Shown here: piece by piece, positions 1 to 9,058 of the stretch
Layout of the letters: each line of letters starts with the position of its first letter
How positions within the stretch are numbered: position 1 is the first letter of the stretch
Assembly (NCBI GenBank): GCA_017744495.1
Contig: JAGIBE010000044.1
Span: forward strand, 1-64,000
Length of the DNA stretch: 64,000 bases
Direction: 5' to 3'
From: Caulobacter sp.
GTDB taxonomy: Bacteria; Pseudomonadota; Alphaproteobacteria; Caulobacterales; Caulobacteraceae
Notes under the pieces: model-generated
What the model was told of the DNA's origin: nothing
The model's input: only the letters and a program-made list of their open reading frames with translations
Databases searched by the model: none
Program-made: the position numbers and the translations under genes

Positions 1-125
1 TTGGCGGCCAGGTCGTAGAACTCCTGGCAGGCGAAGGTCGGGCTGCGGACCTCGATCGCGCGGGCCCGGGCCAGCCGCCCGCTCCGCACGCCCCCGCCGC
101 GTCCGATTCCTCCGTTTCTGGTTAA
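1..125 (+). CDS. 3' end of an upstream gene (partial, unidentified)
   Basis: The third reading frame is open from the window edge to a TAA at 123-125, ten bases before yidC. It encodes about 40 residues ending in a Pro/Ala/Ser-rich tail. In alphaproteobacteria the gene before yidC is usually rnpA or yidD, but the visible residues show no diagnostic motif of either. The tail may be a lineage-specific extension, or the frame may be fortuitous. The identity is not resolved. Confidence 0.35.
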   Translation, partial: GGQVVELLAGEGRAADLDRAGPGQPPAPHAPAASDSSVSG

Positions 126-135
126 GTCCCAACCC

Positions 136-2019
136 ATGCAGAACGACACCAACAACAAGAACACGCTGCTGTTTCTCGTCTGCGCGTTCGCCATTCTGAT
201 CGGCTACCAGTTCTTCGTGATGGGCCCGCAGCAGAAGCAGCGCGAGGCCGAGCTTCGCGCCAGGAAGGCCGCCGAGGCCCAGGCCGCGCTGCAGCCCGGC
301 ATGACCATCGGCGCCGACGGCCAGCCCCGGCCGCTGACCCTGTCGCGCGACGCCGCCAAGGCCCAGAGCCCGCGCATCGCCGTCGATACCCCAGCCCTCT
401 CGGGCTCGATCGCCCTGAAGGGCGCCCGCATCGACGACCTCTGGCTCAAGCGCTACACCCAGACGGCCAAGAAGGACTCGCCGCCGGTCGAGCTGTTCCG
501 CCCCGAGGGCGCCGAGCACGCCTGGTTCACTGAATTCGGCTGGGTCGGCCTGCCGGGCGCGACTCTGCCCAACGGCCAGACCGTCTGGACGGCCGCGCCC
601 GGCCAGGTGCTGCGTCCCAACTCGCCGGTCGTGCTGACCTACGACAACGGCCAGGGCCTGGTGTTCACCCGCACCATCTCGGTCGACGCCGACGCCATGT
701 TCACCGTGGCCGACAGCGTCCGCAACCAGGGCGGCGCCGCGGTGGCTCTCGCCCCCTACGCCTCGGTCCAGCGCCAGGGCATCCCCACTGAAGGTCCGCA
801 CGGCCTGGGCAAGACACAGATCGTCTACGAGGGCGGCATCGGCGTCCTGGGCGGCATCGACGGCGTCAAGGACGGCAAGTACCTGCTCCAGGACCAGGCC
901 AAGTACCCGAAGTGGAAGAAGGACAAGCCGATCCAGGACAACCTGGAGTCCAAGGGCGGCTGGATCGGCATGACCGACAAGTACTGGCTGGCCGCCCTGG
1001 TTCCCGAGCAGTCCGAGCGGATCAAGGGCCGCTTCCTCGTGAAGCCGTTCAACGGCGTCGACATCTATGAATCGGCCTTCACCGGCGAGCCCCAGTCGCT
1101 GGCGGCCGGCGCGACCTTGACCAACACCACCCGCCTGTTCGCCGGCGCCAAGACCGTGCCGCTCCTGACGCGCTACCAGTACGGCGGCAAGCCGGTGGTC
1201 TGGTGGCAGTTCTGGAACCGCCCGACCGCGGTGATCCCCAGCTTCGACAAGGCCGTCGACTGGGGCATGTTCTCGGTCATCACCCGGCCGATCTTCAACA
1301 TCCTGGAGATCTTCTACAAGCTGGTGGGCAACTTCGGCGTGGCCATCATGCTGCTGACCGTGGCCCTGAAGCTGATCCTCTTCCCGCTGGCCGACAAGAG
1401 CTACGAGTCGATGGCGAAGATGAAGAAGATCGCCCCCGAGGTCGAGAAGCTGAAGGCCAAGCACAAGGACGATCCGGCCAAGCAGCAGCAGGAAATGATG
1501 CAGCTGTACGCCAAGGAGAAGATCAACCCGATGATGGGCTGCATCCCCATGCTGGTGCAGATCCCGATCTTCTACTCGCTGTACAAGGTGCTGACGGTGA
1601 CCATCGAGATGCGGCACGCGCCGTTCTTCGGCTGGATCGTCGACCTGTCGGCGCCGGAGCCGACCACCCTGTTCAACCTGTTCGGACTGATCCACTGGGA
1701 TCCGGCCACCCTGCCGCTGCTGGGCGCCTCGATCGCCCACCTGGGCGTCTGGCCGCTGCTGTACGGCATCACCATGTGGCTGACCACGGCGATGAACCCG
1801 CCGGCCGGCGATCCGGTCCAGCAGAAGATCTTCCAGTTCTTCCCGATCATCTTCACCTTCACCCTGTCGGGCCTGGCCGTGGGCCTGGTGATCTACTGGT
1901 GCTGGAGCAACGTGCTGACGATCATCCAGCAGTACATCATCATGCACCGCTACAAGGTCGAGAACCCGATCGACAAGCTCATCGCCCGCCTGCAGGGCAA
2001 GACCGCCGGTGCGACCTGA
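136..2019 (+). CDS. yidC: Membrane protein insertase YidC
   Basis: YidC inserts and folds inner-membrane proteins, alone or with SecYEG. The 627-residue protein has an N-terminal membrane anchor (about residues 9-28), a large periplasmic beta-domain (about 70-360) and the conserved C-terminal five-helix insertase core (about 395-615). The core includes the [10 protein letters not shown] helix and the charged cytoplasmic hairpin [20 protein letters not shown]. It is longer than the E. coli protein (548) because of the linker after the first helix, which is common in alphaproteobacteria. The usual TM2 arginine position appears to be Lys (ALKLILFPL). The stop codon overlaps the start of engB (TGATG), implying coupled translation. 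Confidence 0.97.
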   Translation: MQNDTNNKNTLLFLVCAFAILIGYQFFVMGPQQKQREAELRARKAAEAQAALQPGMTIGADGQPRPLTLSRDAAKAQSPRIAVDTPALSGSIALKGARIDDLWLKRYTQTAKKDSPPVELFRPEGAEHAWFTEFGWVGLPGATLPNGQTVWTAAPGQVLRPNSPVVLTYDNGQGLVFTRTISVDADAMFTVADSVRNQGGAAVALAPYASVQRQGIPTEGPHGLGKTQIVYEGGIGVLGGIDGVKDGKYLLQDQAKYPKWKKDKPIQDNLESKGGWIGMTDKYWLAALVPEQSERIKGRFLVKPFNGVDIYESAFTGEPQSLAAGATLTNTTRLFAGAKTVPLLTRYQYGGKPVVWWQFWNRPTAVIPSFDKAVDWGMFSVITRPIFNILEIFYKLVGNFGVAIMLLTVALKLILFPLADKSYESMAKMKKIAPEVEKLKAKHKDDPAKQQQEMMQLYAKEKINPMMGCIPMLVQIPIFYSLYKVLTVTIEMRHAPFFGWIVDLSAPEPTTLFNLFGLIHWDPATLPLLGASIAHLGVWPLLYGITMWLTTAMNPPAGDPVQQKIFQFFPIIFTFTLSGLAVGLVIYWCWSNVLTIIQQYIIMHRYKVENPIDKLIARLQGKTAGAT

Positions 2020-2660
2020 TGAGCGAACTCGACTACAGCGAAGAGGACATCGAGGCGGCCCGCGTGCTGTTCGCCCAGCCGGCGACCTTCATGATGGGCG
2101 CGGTCAAGATGGACGGCATGCCCGCCCCGACCCTGCCCGAGGTCGCCTTCGCCGGCCGCTCGAACGTCGGCAAGTCCAGCCTGATCAACGGGCTGGTCGG
2201 CCAGAACCACCTGGCGCGCGCCTCGAACTCGCCGGGGCGCACGCGGGAGGTCAACTTCTTCGTGCTGGCCGACAAGCTGCGCCTGGTCGACCTGCCCGGC
2301 TACGGCTTCGCGCGGGTGTCCAAGAGCATCGCCGACAAGTTCCAGGACCTGGGCCGCGCCTATCTGCGCGGTCGGGTGAACCTGAAGCGCGTCTATCTGC
2401 TGATCGACGCCCGTCACGGCCTCAAGGCCGTCGACACCGAGGCCCTGGACGCGCTGGACGTGGCGGCGGTCTCCTACCAGATCGTCCTGACCAAGGCCGA
2501 CAAGATCAAGCAGGCCGAGCTGGACGCCACGGTCGAGAAGACGCTGAAGGCCATCGCCAAGCGTCCGGCCGCCTTTCCGAAGGTCATGGCCACCTCGTCA
2601 GAGAAGGGCTACGGCCTGCCCGAGCTGCGCGCCGAGATCGCCAGGACCTGCCTGAGCTAG
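2019..2660 (+). CDS. engB: Ribosome-biogenesis GTPase EngB/YsxC (YihA)
   Basis: EngB is a TrmE-Era-like GTPase needed for large-subunit ribosome assembly and cell division. The 213-residue protein has G1 GRSNVGKSS (residues 46-54), G3 DLPG (91-94) and G4 TKAD (in [10 protein letters not shown]). The start was chosen because the ATG overlaps the yidC stop by one base and the protein then has the normal family length. yidC-engB adjacency is conserved in many Proteobacteria. The stop codon lies in a 14-bp tandem repeat that duplicates the end of the gene. Confidence 0.96.
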   Translation: MSELDYSEEDIEAARVLFAQPATFMMGAVKMDGMPAPTLPEVAFAGRSNVGKSSLINGLVGQNHLARASNSPGRTREVNFFVLADKLRLVDLPGYGFARVSKSIADKFQDLGRAYLRGRVNLKRVYLLIDARHGLKAVDTEALDALDVAAVSYQIVLTKADKIKQAELDATVEKTLKAIAKRPAAFPKVMATSSEKGYGLPELRAEIARTCLS

Positions 2661-2688
2661 TTGGCCTGAGCTAGTTGGCCTGAGCTAG
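2651..2688 (+). repeat. 14-bp tandem repeat spanning the engB stop codon
   Basis: CCTGAGCTAG occurs three times (2651-2660, 2665-2674, 2679-2688), separated by TTGG twice, giving a 14-bp unit. The first copy contains the engB stop (CTG AGC TAG). Because 14 is not a multiple of three, the copies put TAG in different frames. It looks like slippage duplication of the gene's last bases. Confidence 0.9.
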
Positions 2689-2697
2689 GTTTCGCGA

Positions 2698-3150
2698 CTA
2701 GCGACGGGCCGAGGACACCACCCAGCGCGCCGCCCCGACCGTGATCGCGTCCTCGACCAGTCCGGTCGGCGTCTGACCGAAACGGCGCATGGCCCGCATC
2801 CGCAGACCGAAGGTGACATAGGCCGCGATGACCGCCGCGCCGGCGCCGAGAGCCGCGCCCGCCACGGCCTGTCTGCGCGGCGCCAGGGCCGCTCCGGCGA
2901 GGCCCCCGGTGACCAAGCGCGCCAGCAGGCCGGCCGGCACGATGCGGTCCGGCGCGGTGGCCAGCTTGTCGCCCCACAGCTCGCCGCCCGCCAGCAGCTT
3001 GGAACTGGCCGCCACCAGCGGCCCGCCCAGCCAAGAGGGCGCGCCGTTGTCGTGGGGCAGCTCGCCCCGCCTGGCGGCGTCGCTGACGGCGGCGAAGGGG
3101 GTGAGCGCGCGGGCGCCGGCGACCAGGCCGATGAGGAACGAGTGGATCAT
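2698..3150 (-). CDS. DUF4126-family small membrane protein
   Basis: The 150-residue hydrophobic protein starts MIHSFLIGLVAGARALTPFA and contains Ala/Gly-rich membrane segments (AGAALGAGAAVIAAYVTFGLR). The N-terminal GLVAGARALTPFAAV pattern is typical of DUF4126-type membrane proteins of unknown function. I chose the ATG at 3150; the open frame runs much further upstream but without family-like sequence. It converges on engB and diverges from the DUF3850 gene. Confidence 0.75.
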   Translation of the reverse strand: MIHSFLIGLVAGARALTPFAAVSDAARRGELPHDNGAPSWLGGPLVAASSKLLAGGELWGDKLATAPDRIVPAGLLARLVTGGLAGAALAPRRQAVAGAALGAGAAVIAAYVTFGLRMRAMRRFGQTPTGLVEDAITVGAARWVVSSARR

Positions 3151-3264
3151 GCCTCTCAAACCCCTCGCCGGTCGGTTCGATCCCGCCTGGGCGCGGCCTT
3201 CCCGATTGCTATAGAGTCCGACGCAGTCTAAGAGCCCCGCCCTTTCTCCCCCGAAGAACCTTTC

Positions 3265-3762
3265 ATGACCCGTCACGAACTGAAGACCTGGCCCCAGTAT
3301 TTCGCCGCCGTGCGCTCGGGCAAGAAGCGCTTCGAGATCCGCCGCAACGACCGCGAGTTCGCCGTCGGCGACGTGCTGGTGCTGCGCGAGTTCGATCCCG
3401 ACCAGGACGTCTATACCGGCCAGGTCGAGGAGCGGCAGATCACCTTCCTGCTGTCGGAAGAGGACTACGGCGTGATCCACGGCTTCGTGGCCATCGGCTT
3501 CGGCGAGGTGGTGCATCACGGCGACCTGCCCACGGACGGCGCCCTGACCGCCGGCCAACTGGCCCACTGGCACGAGACGGCTTCGAACAACGCCGCCCTG
3601 CGCGCCCAGGACGCCCGCCGCGTGGCCCAGAGCTATGCCGCCCCCAACACCGGCCGCGCGGCCATGCCGGTGGCCGCCGACCGTCACAACGCCGTGGCCG
3701 ACGCCGCCGAGGCCGAAGCCGCCTTCCACGCGGCGGCGGCCAGGATCGTCGCCGGGAAATAG
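3265..3762 (+). CDS. DUF3850 (ASCH/PUA-like) protein
   Basis: The first 85 residues match the DUF3850/ASCH-like fold: HELKTWPQYFAAVRSGKKRFEIRRNDR, then FAVGDVLVLREFD and a short beta-rich segment ending VAIGFGE. Such domains are thought to bind RNA or nucleotide-containing ligands, and their cellular role is undefined. Residues 90-165 form an Ala-rich, probably helical extension. The 114-bp upstream gap contains a -10-like GCTATAGAGT around 3207-3216. A strong terminator follows the stop codon. Confidence 0.78.
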   Translation: MTRHELKTWPQYFAAVRSGKKRFEIRRNDREFAVGDVLVLREFDPDQDVYTGQVEERQITFLLSEEDYGVIHGFVAIGFGEVVHHGDLPTDGALTAGQLAHWHETASNNAALRAQDARRVAQSYAAPNTGRAAMPVAADRHNAVADAAEAEAAFHAAAARIVAGK

Positions 3763-3770
3763 CGCAAAGA

Positions 3771-3800
3771 AAAAGGGCGGGCCTCGCGACCCGCCCTTTT
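3771..3800. terminator. Bidirectional rho-independent terminator
   Basis: AAAAGGGCGGG (3771-3781) pairs perfectly with CCCGCCCTTTT (3790-3800) around an 8-base loop. A-run and T-run flank the stem, so it can terminate both the DUF3850 gene (plus) and the convergent cheW gene (minus). Confidence 0.9.
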
Positions 3801-3821
3801 CGTTTCGCTCTGAAGCGAGAC

Positions 3822-4274
3822 TTACGCCGCCTGGCTGACCTGGGCCGGGAAGACGTCGTCCATGCGCAGATAGGTGATCAGGCGGCTGTCCAGCGAGATG
3901 ATCGCCTGGATGAAGCGCAGCTCGTCCGTCCCCAGGTCCGGCGTCGGCTGCAGGTGCTCGCGCGACACGGTGAAGGTCTCGCTGACCGCGTCGACCAGGA
4001 TGCCGGCCAAGCGGTCCTGGCACTCGACCACGACGATGACGTGGCGGGTCTCCGGGACGGTGACGCCCAGGCCCAGACGGTTGCGCAGGTCGATGACCGG
4101 CATGATCGCGCCGCGAAGGTTGATCACGCCCTTCAGGAAGGCCGGGGCGTGCGGGATCGGGGTGGCCGGGGTCCAGCCGCGGATCTCGCGGACCGTCTTC
4201 ACGTCGATGCAGAACTCCTGCTCGCCGATGCAGAACGAGATCAGCTCCAGGGCGGGTTCGGCGTGGTCGGTCAT
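3822..4274 (-). CDS. cheW: CheW-like chemotaxis coupling protein
   Basis: This 150-residue single CheW domain couples chemoreceptors to CheA. Visible features are FCIGEQEFCIDVKTVREIRG near the N terminus, the NLRGAIMPVIDLRNRLG motif (about 68-84) and DAVSETFTV toward the C terminus. I chose MTDHAEPAL (ATG at 4274) because the longer open frame adds an Arg-rich segment unlike the family. No other che genes lie nearby, so this is an orphan coupling protein whose receptor array is unknown. Confidence 0.93.
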   Translation of the reverse strand: MTDHAEPALELISFCIGEQEFCIDVKTVREIRGWTPATPIPHAPAFLKGVINLRGAIMPVIDLRNRLGLGVTVPETRHVIVVVECQDRLAGILVDAVSETFTVSREHLQPTPDLGTDELRFIQAIISLDSRLITYLRMDDVFPAQVSQAA

Positions 4275-4419
4275 GGTCGGGTCCCGAGGCGAGGAAGGTC
4301 TTCCGGCGAAGGCCGAAAACCGGCTCCGCGTCGCCTGCCACAAGAGCCCGACCGCCGTTTAATAACGGTTAATGCTAAGCTAGCGGGGCGGCGTCGAATT
4401 GTCGCGGAGCGTTGGCCTA

Positions 4420-4539
4420 TCAGGGCTCGGACGCGCCGATGTCCCCCTCGTCGGTCAGGTTGAACTCGTACCAGACGCCGTTCAGCACGCCGAAGGCCAG
4501 AGCCAGGCCCAGGCCGAGGACCCAGGTGAAATACCACAT
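4420..4539 (-). CDS. cydX: Cytochrome bd oxidase small subunit CydX
   Basis: This 39-codon ORF lies just downstream of cydB, with 18 bases between them. It begins MWYFTWVLGLGLALAFGVLN and continues to GVWYE, which is the CydX/YbgT signature of one short membrane helix followed by an acidic tail. CydX stabilises the CydAB oxidase and its haems. It is the third gene of the minus-strand cydABX operon and is easily missed because of its size. Confidence 0.93.
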   Translation of the reverse strand: MWYFTWVLGLGLALAFGVLNGVWYEFNLTDEGDIGASEP

Positions 4540-4557
4540 CGGAAGGTCTCCTCAGTC

Positions 4558-5703
4558 TCAGTAAAGGGAGGGGTCGGTCTGGAGCGCCGCCGTGCTGGTC
4601 CGGCCCCAGAGGACCTTGAACACCCAGGCGGTGTAGAGCAGCACCACAGGCAGCAGGAACACCACCACCAGCAGCATGGTGAACAGGGTCGAATGGCTGG
4701 ACGAGGCGTTCCAGACCGTCAGGCTGGAATGGGCGTCGATCGTGCTGGGCAGGATGAACGGGAACATCGACAGGCCCACCGTGGCCACGATGCCCGCCGC
4801 CGAGGCCGACGAGCCGCCGAACGCCAGGGCCTCGGACTTCCGCCACAGGCCCAGCAGAGCCACGGCCGCGCCCAGGAACCCCAGCACCGGCGCGATCAGC
4901 ATCCAGGGATGGCGGCCGAAATTGTCGAACCAGGCGCCCGGCGCGACCACCGAGGTCATCCGCAGCGGGTTGGACGGTCCGGCGGGGTCGAATGCCCCCT
5001 CGATCCGAAAGCCCAGGCGCGTGGCCAGCAGGCCGCCGACCAGGAACAGCACCAGGGTGGCGATTCCGGCCGCGGTCCCGAACCTGCGGGCGCGAGCCTG
5101 GACCGCGCCGCCCGCCTCGGCCTTGATCCCCAGCCAGGCCGCGCCGTGCAGCACCAGCATGGCGACCGACAGCAGGCCGCAGACCAGGGTGAAGGGCGTG
5201 AACAGGCCGAAGAAGGCGCCGTGGTAGGAAGCCCGCAGGTCGCCGTCCAGCTTGAACGGCGCGCCCTGCAGCACGTTGCCCACGGCCACGCCGAACACCA
5301 GCACCGGCACGAAGCTGCCGGTGAACAGCGCCCAGTCCCAGGCCGAGCGCCAGCGCGGGTCCGGCCGCTTGGACCGGTACTTGAAACCGACCGGCCTCAG
5401 GATCATCGCCACCAGCACCAGGAAGATGGCCAGGTAGAAGCCCGAGAAGCTGACGCCGTAGACCAGCGGCCAGGCCGCGAAGATCGAGGCCCCGCCGGTG
5501 ATGAACCACACCTGGTTGCCCTCCCAGGTCGCGCCGACCGTGTTGATCACCATGCGACGCTCCTCGTCCGTCCTGGCGACGAAGGGCAGCAGGGCGCCCA
5601 CGCCCATGTCGTAGCCGTCGGTCAGGGCGAAGCCGATCAGCAGCACGCCCAGCAGGCCCCACCAGATCAGGCGAAGGGTCGGATAGTCGATTGGCAGTTC
5701 CAT
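4558..5703 (-). CDS. cydB: Cytochrome bd ubiquinol oxidase subunit II
   Basis: CydB is the structural partner of CydA in the high-affinity quinol oxidase of the inner membrane. The 381-residue protein has the typical N-terminal sequence LRLIWWGLLGVLLIGFALTDGYDMGVG, the conserved GATWEGNQVWFITGG segment (about 57-71) and eight or nine membrane helices. Length matches E. coli CydB (379). It lies 18 bases downstream of cydA in a cydA-cydB-cydX operon. Confidence 0.97.
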   Translation of the reverse strand: MELPIDYPTLRLIWWGLLGVLLIGFALTDGYDMGVGALLPFVARTDEERRMVINTVGATWEGNQVWFITGGASIFAAWPLVYGVSFSGFYLAIFLVLVAMILRPVGFKYRSKRPDPRWRSAWDWALFTGSFVPVLVFGVAVGNVLQGAPFKLDGDLRASYHGAFFGLFTPFTLVCGLLSVAMLVLHGAAWLGIKAEAGGAVQARARRFGTAAGIATLVLFLVGGLLATRLGFRIEGAFDPAGPSNPLRMTSVVAPGAWFDNFGRHPWMLIAPVLGFLGAAVALLGLWRKSEALAFGGSSASAAGIVATVGLSMFPFILPSTIDAHSSLTVWNASSSHSTLFTMLLVVVFLLPVVLLYTAWVFKVLWGRTSTAALQTDPSLY

Positions 5704-5721
5704 GATCCGATCTCCCTGATC

Positions 5722-7287
5722 TTAAGCGACGGCTTCGCCGGCCTGCGAGCCGCCGAAGGACGGGAAGGTCTCTTGCTCCGCGAACGGGCCCTTCTTGATG
5801 GTCTTGAGGATCAGCCCGACCTCGACCACCGCCAGGGCGCCGTACAGCAGGGTGAAGACCACGATGCTGGTCAGCAGCTGGGGCACTGTCAGGGTGGACG
5901 GGGCCAGGAAAGTGGGCAGCACGCCCTCCACCGCCCAGGGCTGGCGTCCGACCTCGGCCAGCACCCAGCCCAGCTCGGTCGAGATCCAGGGCAGCGGGAT
6001 GGCCGCCACCGCGATCATCAGGAACCAGCGGGTGTTCTGCCGGCGCAAGCTGACCAGGACGAAGGCCGTGGCGAACAGGGCGATCATCAGGAAGCCGATG
6101 CCGGCCATGATCCGGAACGACCAGAACATCACCGGCACGTTGGGCACGGTCTCCCAGGCGGTCTTCTGGATCAGCGCCTTGTCGGCCGTGCGCGGGTCAG
6201 CGACATGGCGCTTGAGCAGCAGGGCGTAGCCCAGGTCGCGGCGGTGGGTCTCGAAGACGCCGCGCGCTTTCAGATCTGTCGGATTGGCCTTCAGGGTCTC
6301 CAGCGCGTCATAGGCGACCAGGCCGCTCTCGATCCGGGTCTCGGCCTGGGCCACCAGCTCGAAGATGCCGGCCACCGGACGGTCGATGCTGCGGGTGGCG
6401 ATCAGGCCCAGGACATAGGGGATCTTGATCTCGGCGTGGGTCTTGCGGTCCGCGAGGCTGGGAATGCCGAAGGCGGTCAGGCCGGCCGGAGCGGGCTCGG
6501 TCTCCCACATGGCCTCCAAAGCGGCCAGCTTCATTTTCTGGTTGTCGGTCAGGGCGTAACCGCTCTCGTCGCCCAGCACCACGACCGACAGCGACGAGGC
6601 CAGACCGAAGGCGGCGGCCACGGTCAGGGACCGCTTGGCGACGCTGACATACTTGCCCTTCAGCAGGTAGTAGGCGCTGATCCCCAACACGAAGACCGCG
6701 GCGATGGTGTAGCCGGCGCTGACCGTGTGCACGAACTTGGCCTGGGCCACCGGGTTGAACACCACGGCTTTGAAGTCGACCACCTCCATCCGCATGGTGT
6801 CGGCGTTGAAGGCCGCGCCGACCGGGTTCTGCATCCAGCCGTTGGCGACCAGGATCCACAGGGCCGACAGGTTGGTGCCCAGGGCCACCAGGAAGGTGAC
6901 CAGCAGGTGAGTGACCGGCTTGAGCTTGTCCCAGCCGAAGAACATCAGTCCCACGAACGTGGCCTCCAGGAAGAAGGCCATCAGCCCTTCGATCGCCAGC
7001 GGGGCGCCGAAGATGTCGCCGACATAGTGCGAGTAGTAGGACCAGTTCATGCCGAACTGGAATTCCATGGTCAGGCCGGTGGCCACGCCCAGCACGAAAT
7101 TGATGCCGAACAGCGTGCCCCAGAACCGCGTCGTGGTCCGCCAGATGGGCCGCTTGGTCATCACATAGACGCTCTCCATGATCACCAGCATGAAGGAGAG
7201 GCCGAGCGTAAGGGGCACGAAGAGGAAGTGGTAGAGCGCCGTCAAGGCGAACTGCAGGCGGGAGAGGTCGACGACGGCGGGGTCCAT
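5722..7287 (-). CDS. cydA: Cytochrome bd ubiquinol oxidase subunit I
   Basis: CydA carries haems b558, b595 and d and oxidises quinol with O2. Visible are His20 (TALYHFLFVP), the KFVHTVSAGY helix with the second haem-ligand His, the GDESGY Q-loop motif, and VPVMFWSFRIMAG with the ligand Met. The long Q-loop and 521 residues match the E. coli type (522), not the short cyanide-insensitive CioA type. It is the first gene of cydABX. A perfect FNR/FixK box centred 83 bases upstream of its start codon suggests induction under low oxygen. Confidence 0.97.
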   Translation of the reverse strand: MDPAVVDLSRLQFALTALYHFLFVPLTLGLSFMLVIMESVYVMTKRPIWRTTTRFWGTLFGINFVLGVATGLTMEFQFGMNWSYYSHYVGDIFGAPLAIEGLMAFFLEATFVGLMFFGWDKLKPVTHLLVTFLVALGTNLSALWILVANGWMQNPVGAAFNADTMRMEVVDFKAVVFNPVAQAKFVHTVSAGYTIAAVFVLGISAYYLLKGKYVSVAKRSLTVAAAFGLASSLSVVVLGDESGYALTDNQKMKLAALEAMWETEPAPAGLTAFGIPSLADRKTHAEIKIPYVLGLIATRSIDRPVAGIFELVAQAETRIESGLVAYDALETLKANPTDLKARGVFETHRRDLGYALLLKRHVADPRTADKALIQKTAWETVPNVPVMFWSFRIMAGIGFLMIALFATAFVLVSLRRQNTRWFLMIAVAAIPLPWISTELGWVLAEVGRQPWAVEGVLPTFLAPSTLTVPQLLTSIVVFTLLYGALAVVEVGLILKTIKKGPFAEQETFPSFGGSQAGEAVA

Positions 7288-7363
7288 GAAGCGCTCCGGT
7301 GGTCGTTGGCGATCGATCGCGCCAAGGACTTTCCACCCCTAGACGCCTTCTGACTAGGGCGCT

Positions 7364-7377
7364 TTGATCCGGATCAA
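7364..7377. promoter_or_regulatory. FNR/FixK box (anaerobox) between cydA and cydD
   Basis: TTGAT-CCGG-ATCAA is a perfect match to the FNR/FixK consensus TTGAT-N4-ATCAA. It lies in the divergent cydA/cydD intergenic region. With the usual -41.5 placement the start site would fall near 7329 for cydA, leaving a leader of about 40 bases. For cydD it would fall right at the start codon. cydA is thus the better-placed target, but both operons may respond. A FixK gene lies 5.5 kb away. Confidence 0.88.
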
Positions 7378-7411
7378 GGACGCCCCCGTCCCATGATTTA
7401 AACAACGGCCC

Positions 7412-9058
7412 ATGTCCGCCAGTTTCACCGCCGACCTCGACGCCGTCGCGCGGCCCTGGCTGAAGACCGCCGGCAAGGCCGGCGGGCGCGCCGTCAGGAT
7501 CGCGCCGCTGTGGCTGCTGGCCGACATCCCGGCCGCGATCGCCTTCGCCGCCGGCTTGGCCCTAGCGATCAACGCCTTGCCACGCGGCCTCCTTGCCGCG
7601 GCGCCCTGGCTGGTGCTGGTCGCCCTGGCCGCCGCCGCGCGCGGCGTCCTCTCCCGTCGCGCCGCGCAGGTCGGGGCCCGGGCCGCCGCCGGGGTGAAGG
7701 CCAAGGCGCGCGAGGAGGCTGTCGCCTCGGTGCTCGGCGGCCGCGTCCAGAACAGGCCCACTGGCGGCGAGGCACTGGCGGCCGTGGTCGAGGGGGTCGA
7801 GGCCCTGGACGGCCATGTCGCCCGCTTCACCCCCGCCCGCCTGGCCGCCGCCGTGGCGCCCCTGCTGATCATCGCCGCCATCGCCGTCGCCACCCCCGTC
7901 GCGGCCGCCATCCTGCTGCTGACCCTGATCCCGTTCGGCCTGGTCATGGCCCTGGCCGGCGGAGCGGCGGCGGAGGAGTCGCGGCGGCAGTTCCTGGCCC
8001 TGGCGCGGCTGTCGGGCCTGTTTCTCGACCGGGTCCGCGCCCTGCCGGTGGTGCTGGCTTTCCAGGCCGAGGGAACGGTGACCCGCGATCTGTCATTGGC
8101 GGCCGACGACCTAGCCCGGCGCACGATCCGAGTCCTTAGGGTCGCCTTCTTGTCGTCGGGCGCCCTGGAGTTCTTCGCCGCCCTGTCGGTGGCGCTGGTG
8201 GCGGTCTATTGCGGCTTCAACCTGCTGCGGCTGCTGCCCTTCCCCGTGCCGGAACAGCTGGACCTGAAGCGCGCCTTCTTCGCCCTGGCCTTGGCGCCGG
8301 AGGTCTACGCCCCGCTGCGCCGCCTGGCCGCCGCCTATCACGACCGCCAGGCCGCCGAGGCCGCCGCCCTGACCCTGGCCGCCCTGCCCACTCCGGCCCC
8401 GTCCCCGCCCGCCGTGACCTTCGCGACCGCGCCCGCGATCCGCTTCCAGGCGGTGACCGTGACCTACGATGCGGGCGAAGCCCCAGTGTTCGAAGGCTTC
8501 GACCTGGACGTCGCGCCGGGAGAAGTCGTCGCCCTGCTGGGCCCCAGCGGCAGCGGCAAGACCACGCTCTTGAACCTGCTGCTGGGCCTGGCGCCCCTGA
8601 GCGGCGGCGAGGTGTCGGTCGGCGACCAGCATCTGTCGCACCTGGGTTCGATGGCGCCTTCCGTCGCCTGGGCCGGGCAGTCGCCGGTGGTGCTGCCCGG
8701 AACCCTGGCCGACAACCTGGCCCTGGCGCGGCCGAATGCCACGTTGGACGAGATCGAGCGCGCCGCCCGCGCCGTGGGTCTGGACGCCGTGCTCGACGGA
8801 CGCGGCGGCCTGGATGCGCGGCTCGACGAACGGGGCGCGGGGCTGTCCGGCGGTGAGCGACGCCGGCTGGGCCTGGCCAGGGCGATGCTCAAGCCCGCTC
8901 CGATCCTGCTGCTGGACGAACCGACCGCCGACCTCGATGCGGCGTCGGCGGCGGCCCTGCTGCCGATCCTGCGCGAGATCGCCAAGAGCCGCACGACCCT
9001 GATCGCCACCCATTCCGAGACCGTCGCCGCCCTGGCTGATCGCGTGGTACGCCTATGA
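7412..9058 (+). CDS. cydD: Thiol reductant ABC exporter subunit CydD
   Basis: CydDC exports cysteine/glutathione to the periplasm and is required to assemble cytochrome bd. The 548-residue protein has about six N-terminal membrane helices (to about residue 300) and a C-terminal ATPase with Walker A GPSGSGKTT, signature LSGGERRRL, Walker B ILLLDEPTADLD and H-loop ATHSE. It is divergent from cydABX and overlaps cydC by four bases (ATGA). Confidence 0.94.
   Translation: MSASFTADLDAVARPWLKTAGKAGGRAVRIAPLWLLADIPAAIAFAAGLALAINALPRGLLAAAPWLVLVALAAAARGVLSRRAAQVGARAAAGVKAKAREEAVASVLGGRVQNRPTGGEALAAVVEGVEALDGHVARFTPARLAAAVAPLLIIAAIAVATPVAAAILLLTLIPFGLVMALAGGAAAEESRRQFLALARLSGLFLDRVRALPVVLAFQAEGTVTRDLSLAADDLARRTIRVLRVAFLSSGALEFFAALSVALVAVYCGFNLLRLLPFPVPEQLDLKRAFFALALAPEVYAPLRRLAAAYHDRQAAEAAALTLAALPTPAPSPPAVTFATAPAIRFQAVTVTYDAGEAPVFEGFDLDVAPGEVVALLGPSGSGKTTLLNLLLGLAPLSGGEVSVGDQHLSHLGSMAPSVAWAGQSPVVLPGTLADNLALARPNATLDEIERAARAVGLDAVLDGRGGLDARLDERGAGLSGGERRRLGLARAMLKPAPILLLDEPTADLDAASAAALLPILREIAKSRTTLIATHSETVAALADRVVRL

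Noticed and set aside
4399-7353. Very long plus-strand open frame opposite cydAB
   Set aside because: Gln/Gly/Arg/His-rich antisense shadow, typical of high-GC genes read on the other strand; cydA, cydB and cydX account for the region.
7364-7377. FixK box acting chiefly on cydD
   Set aside because: At the normal -41.5 spacing the transcript would start at the cydD start codon, so cydA is the more likely direct target, although a leaderless transcript is not excluded.
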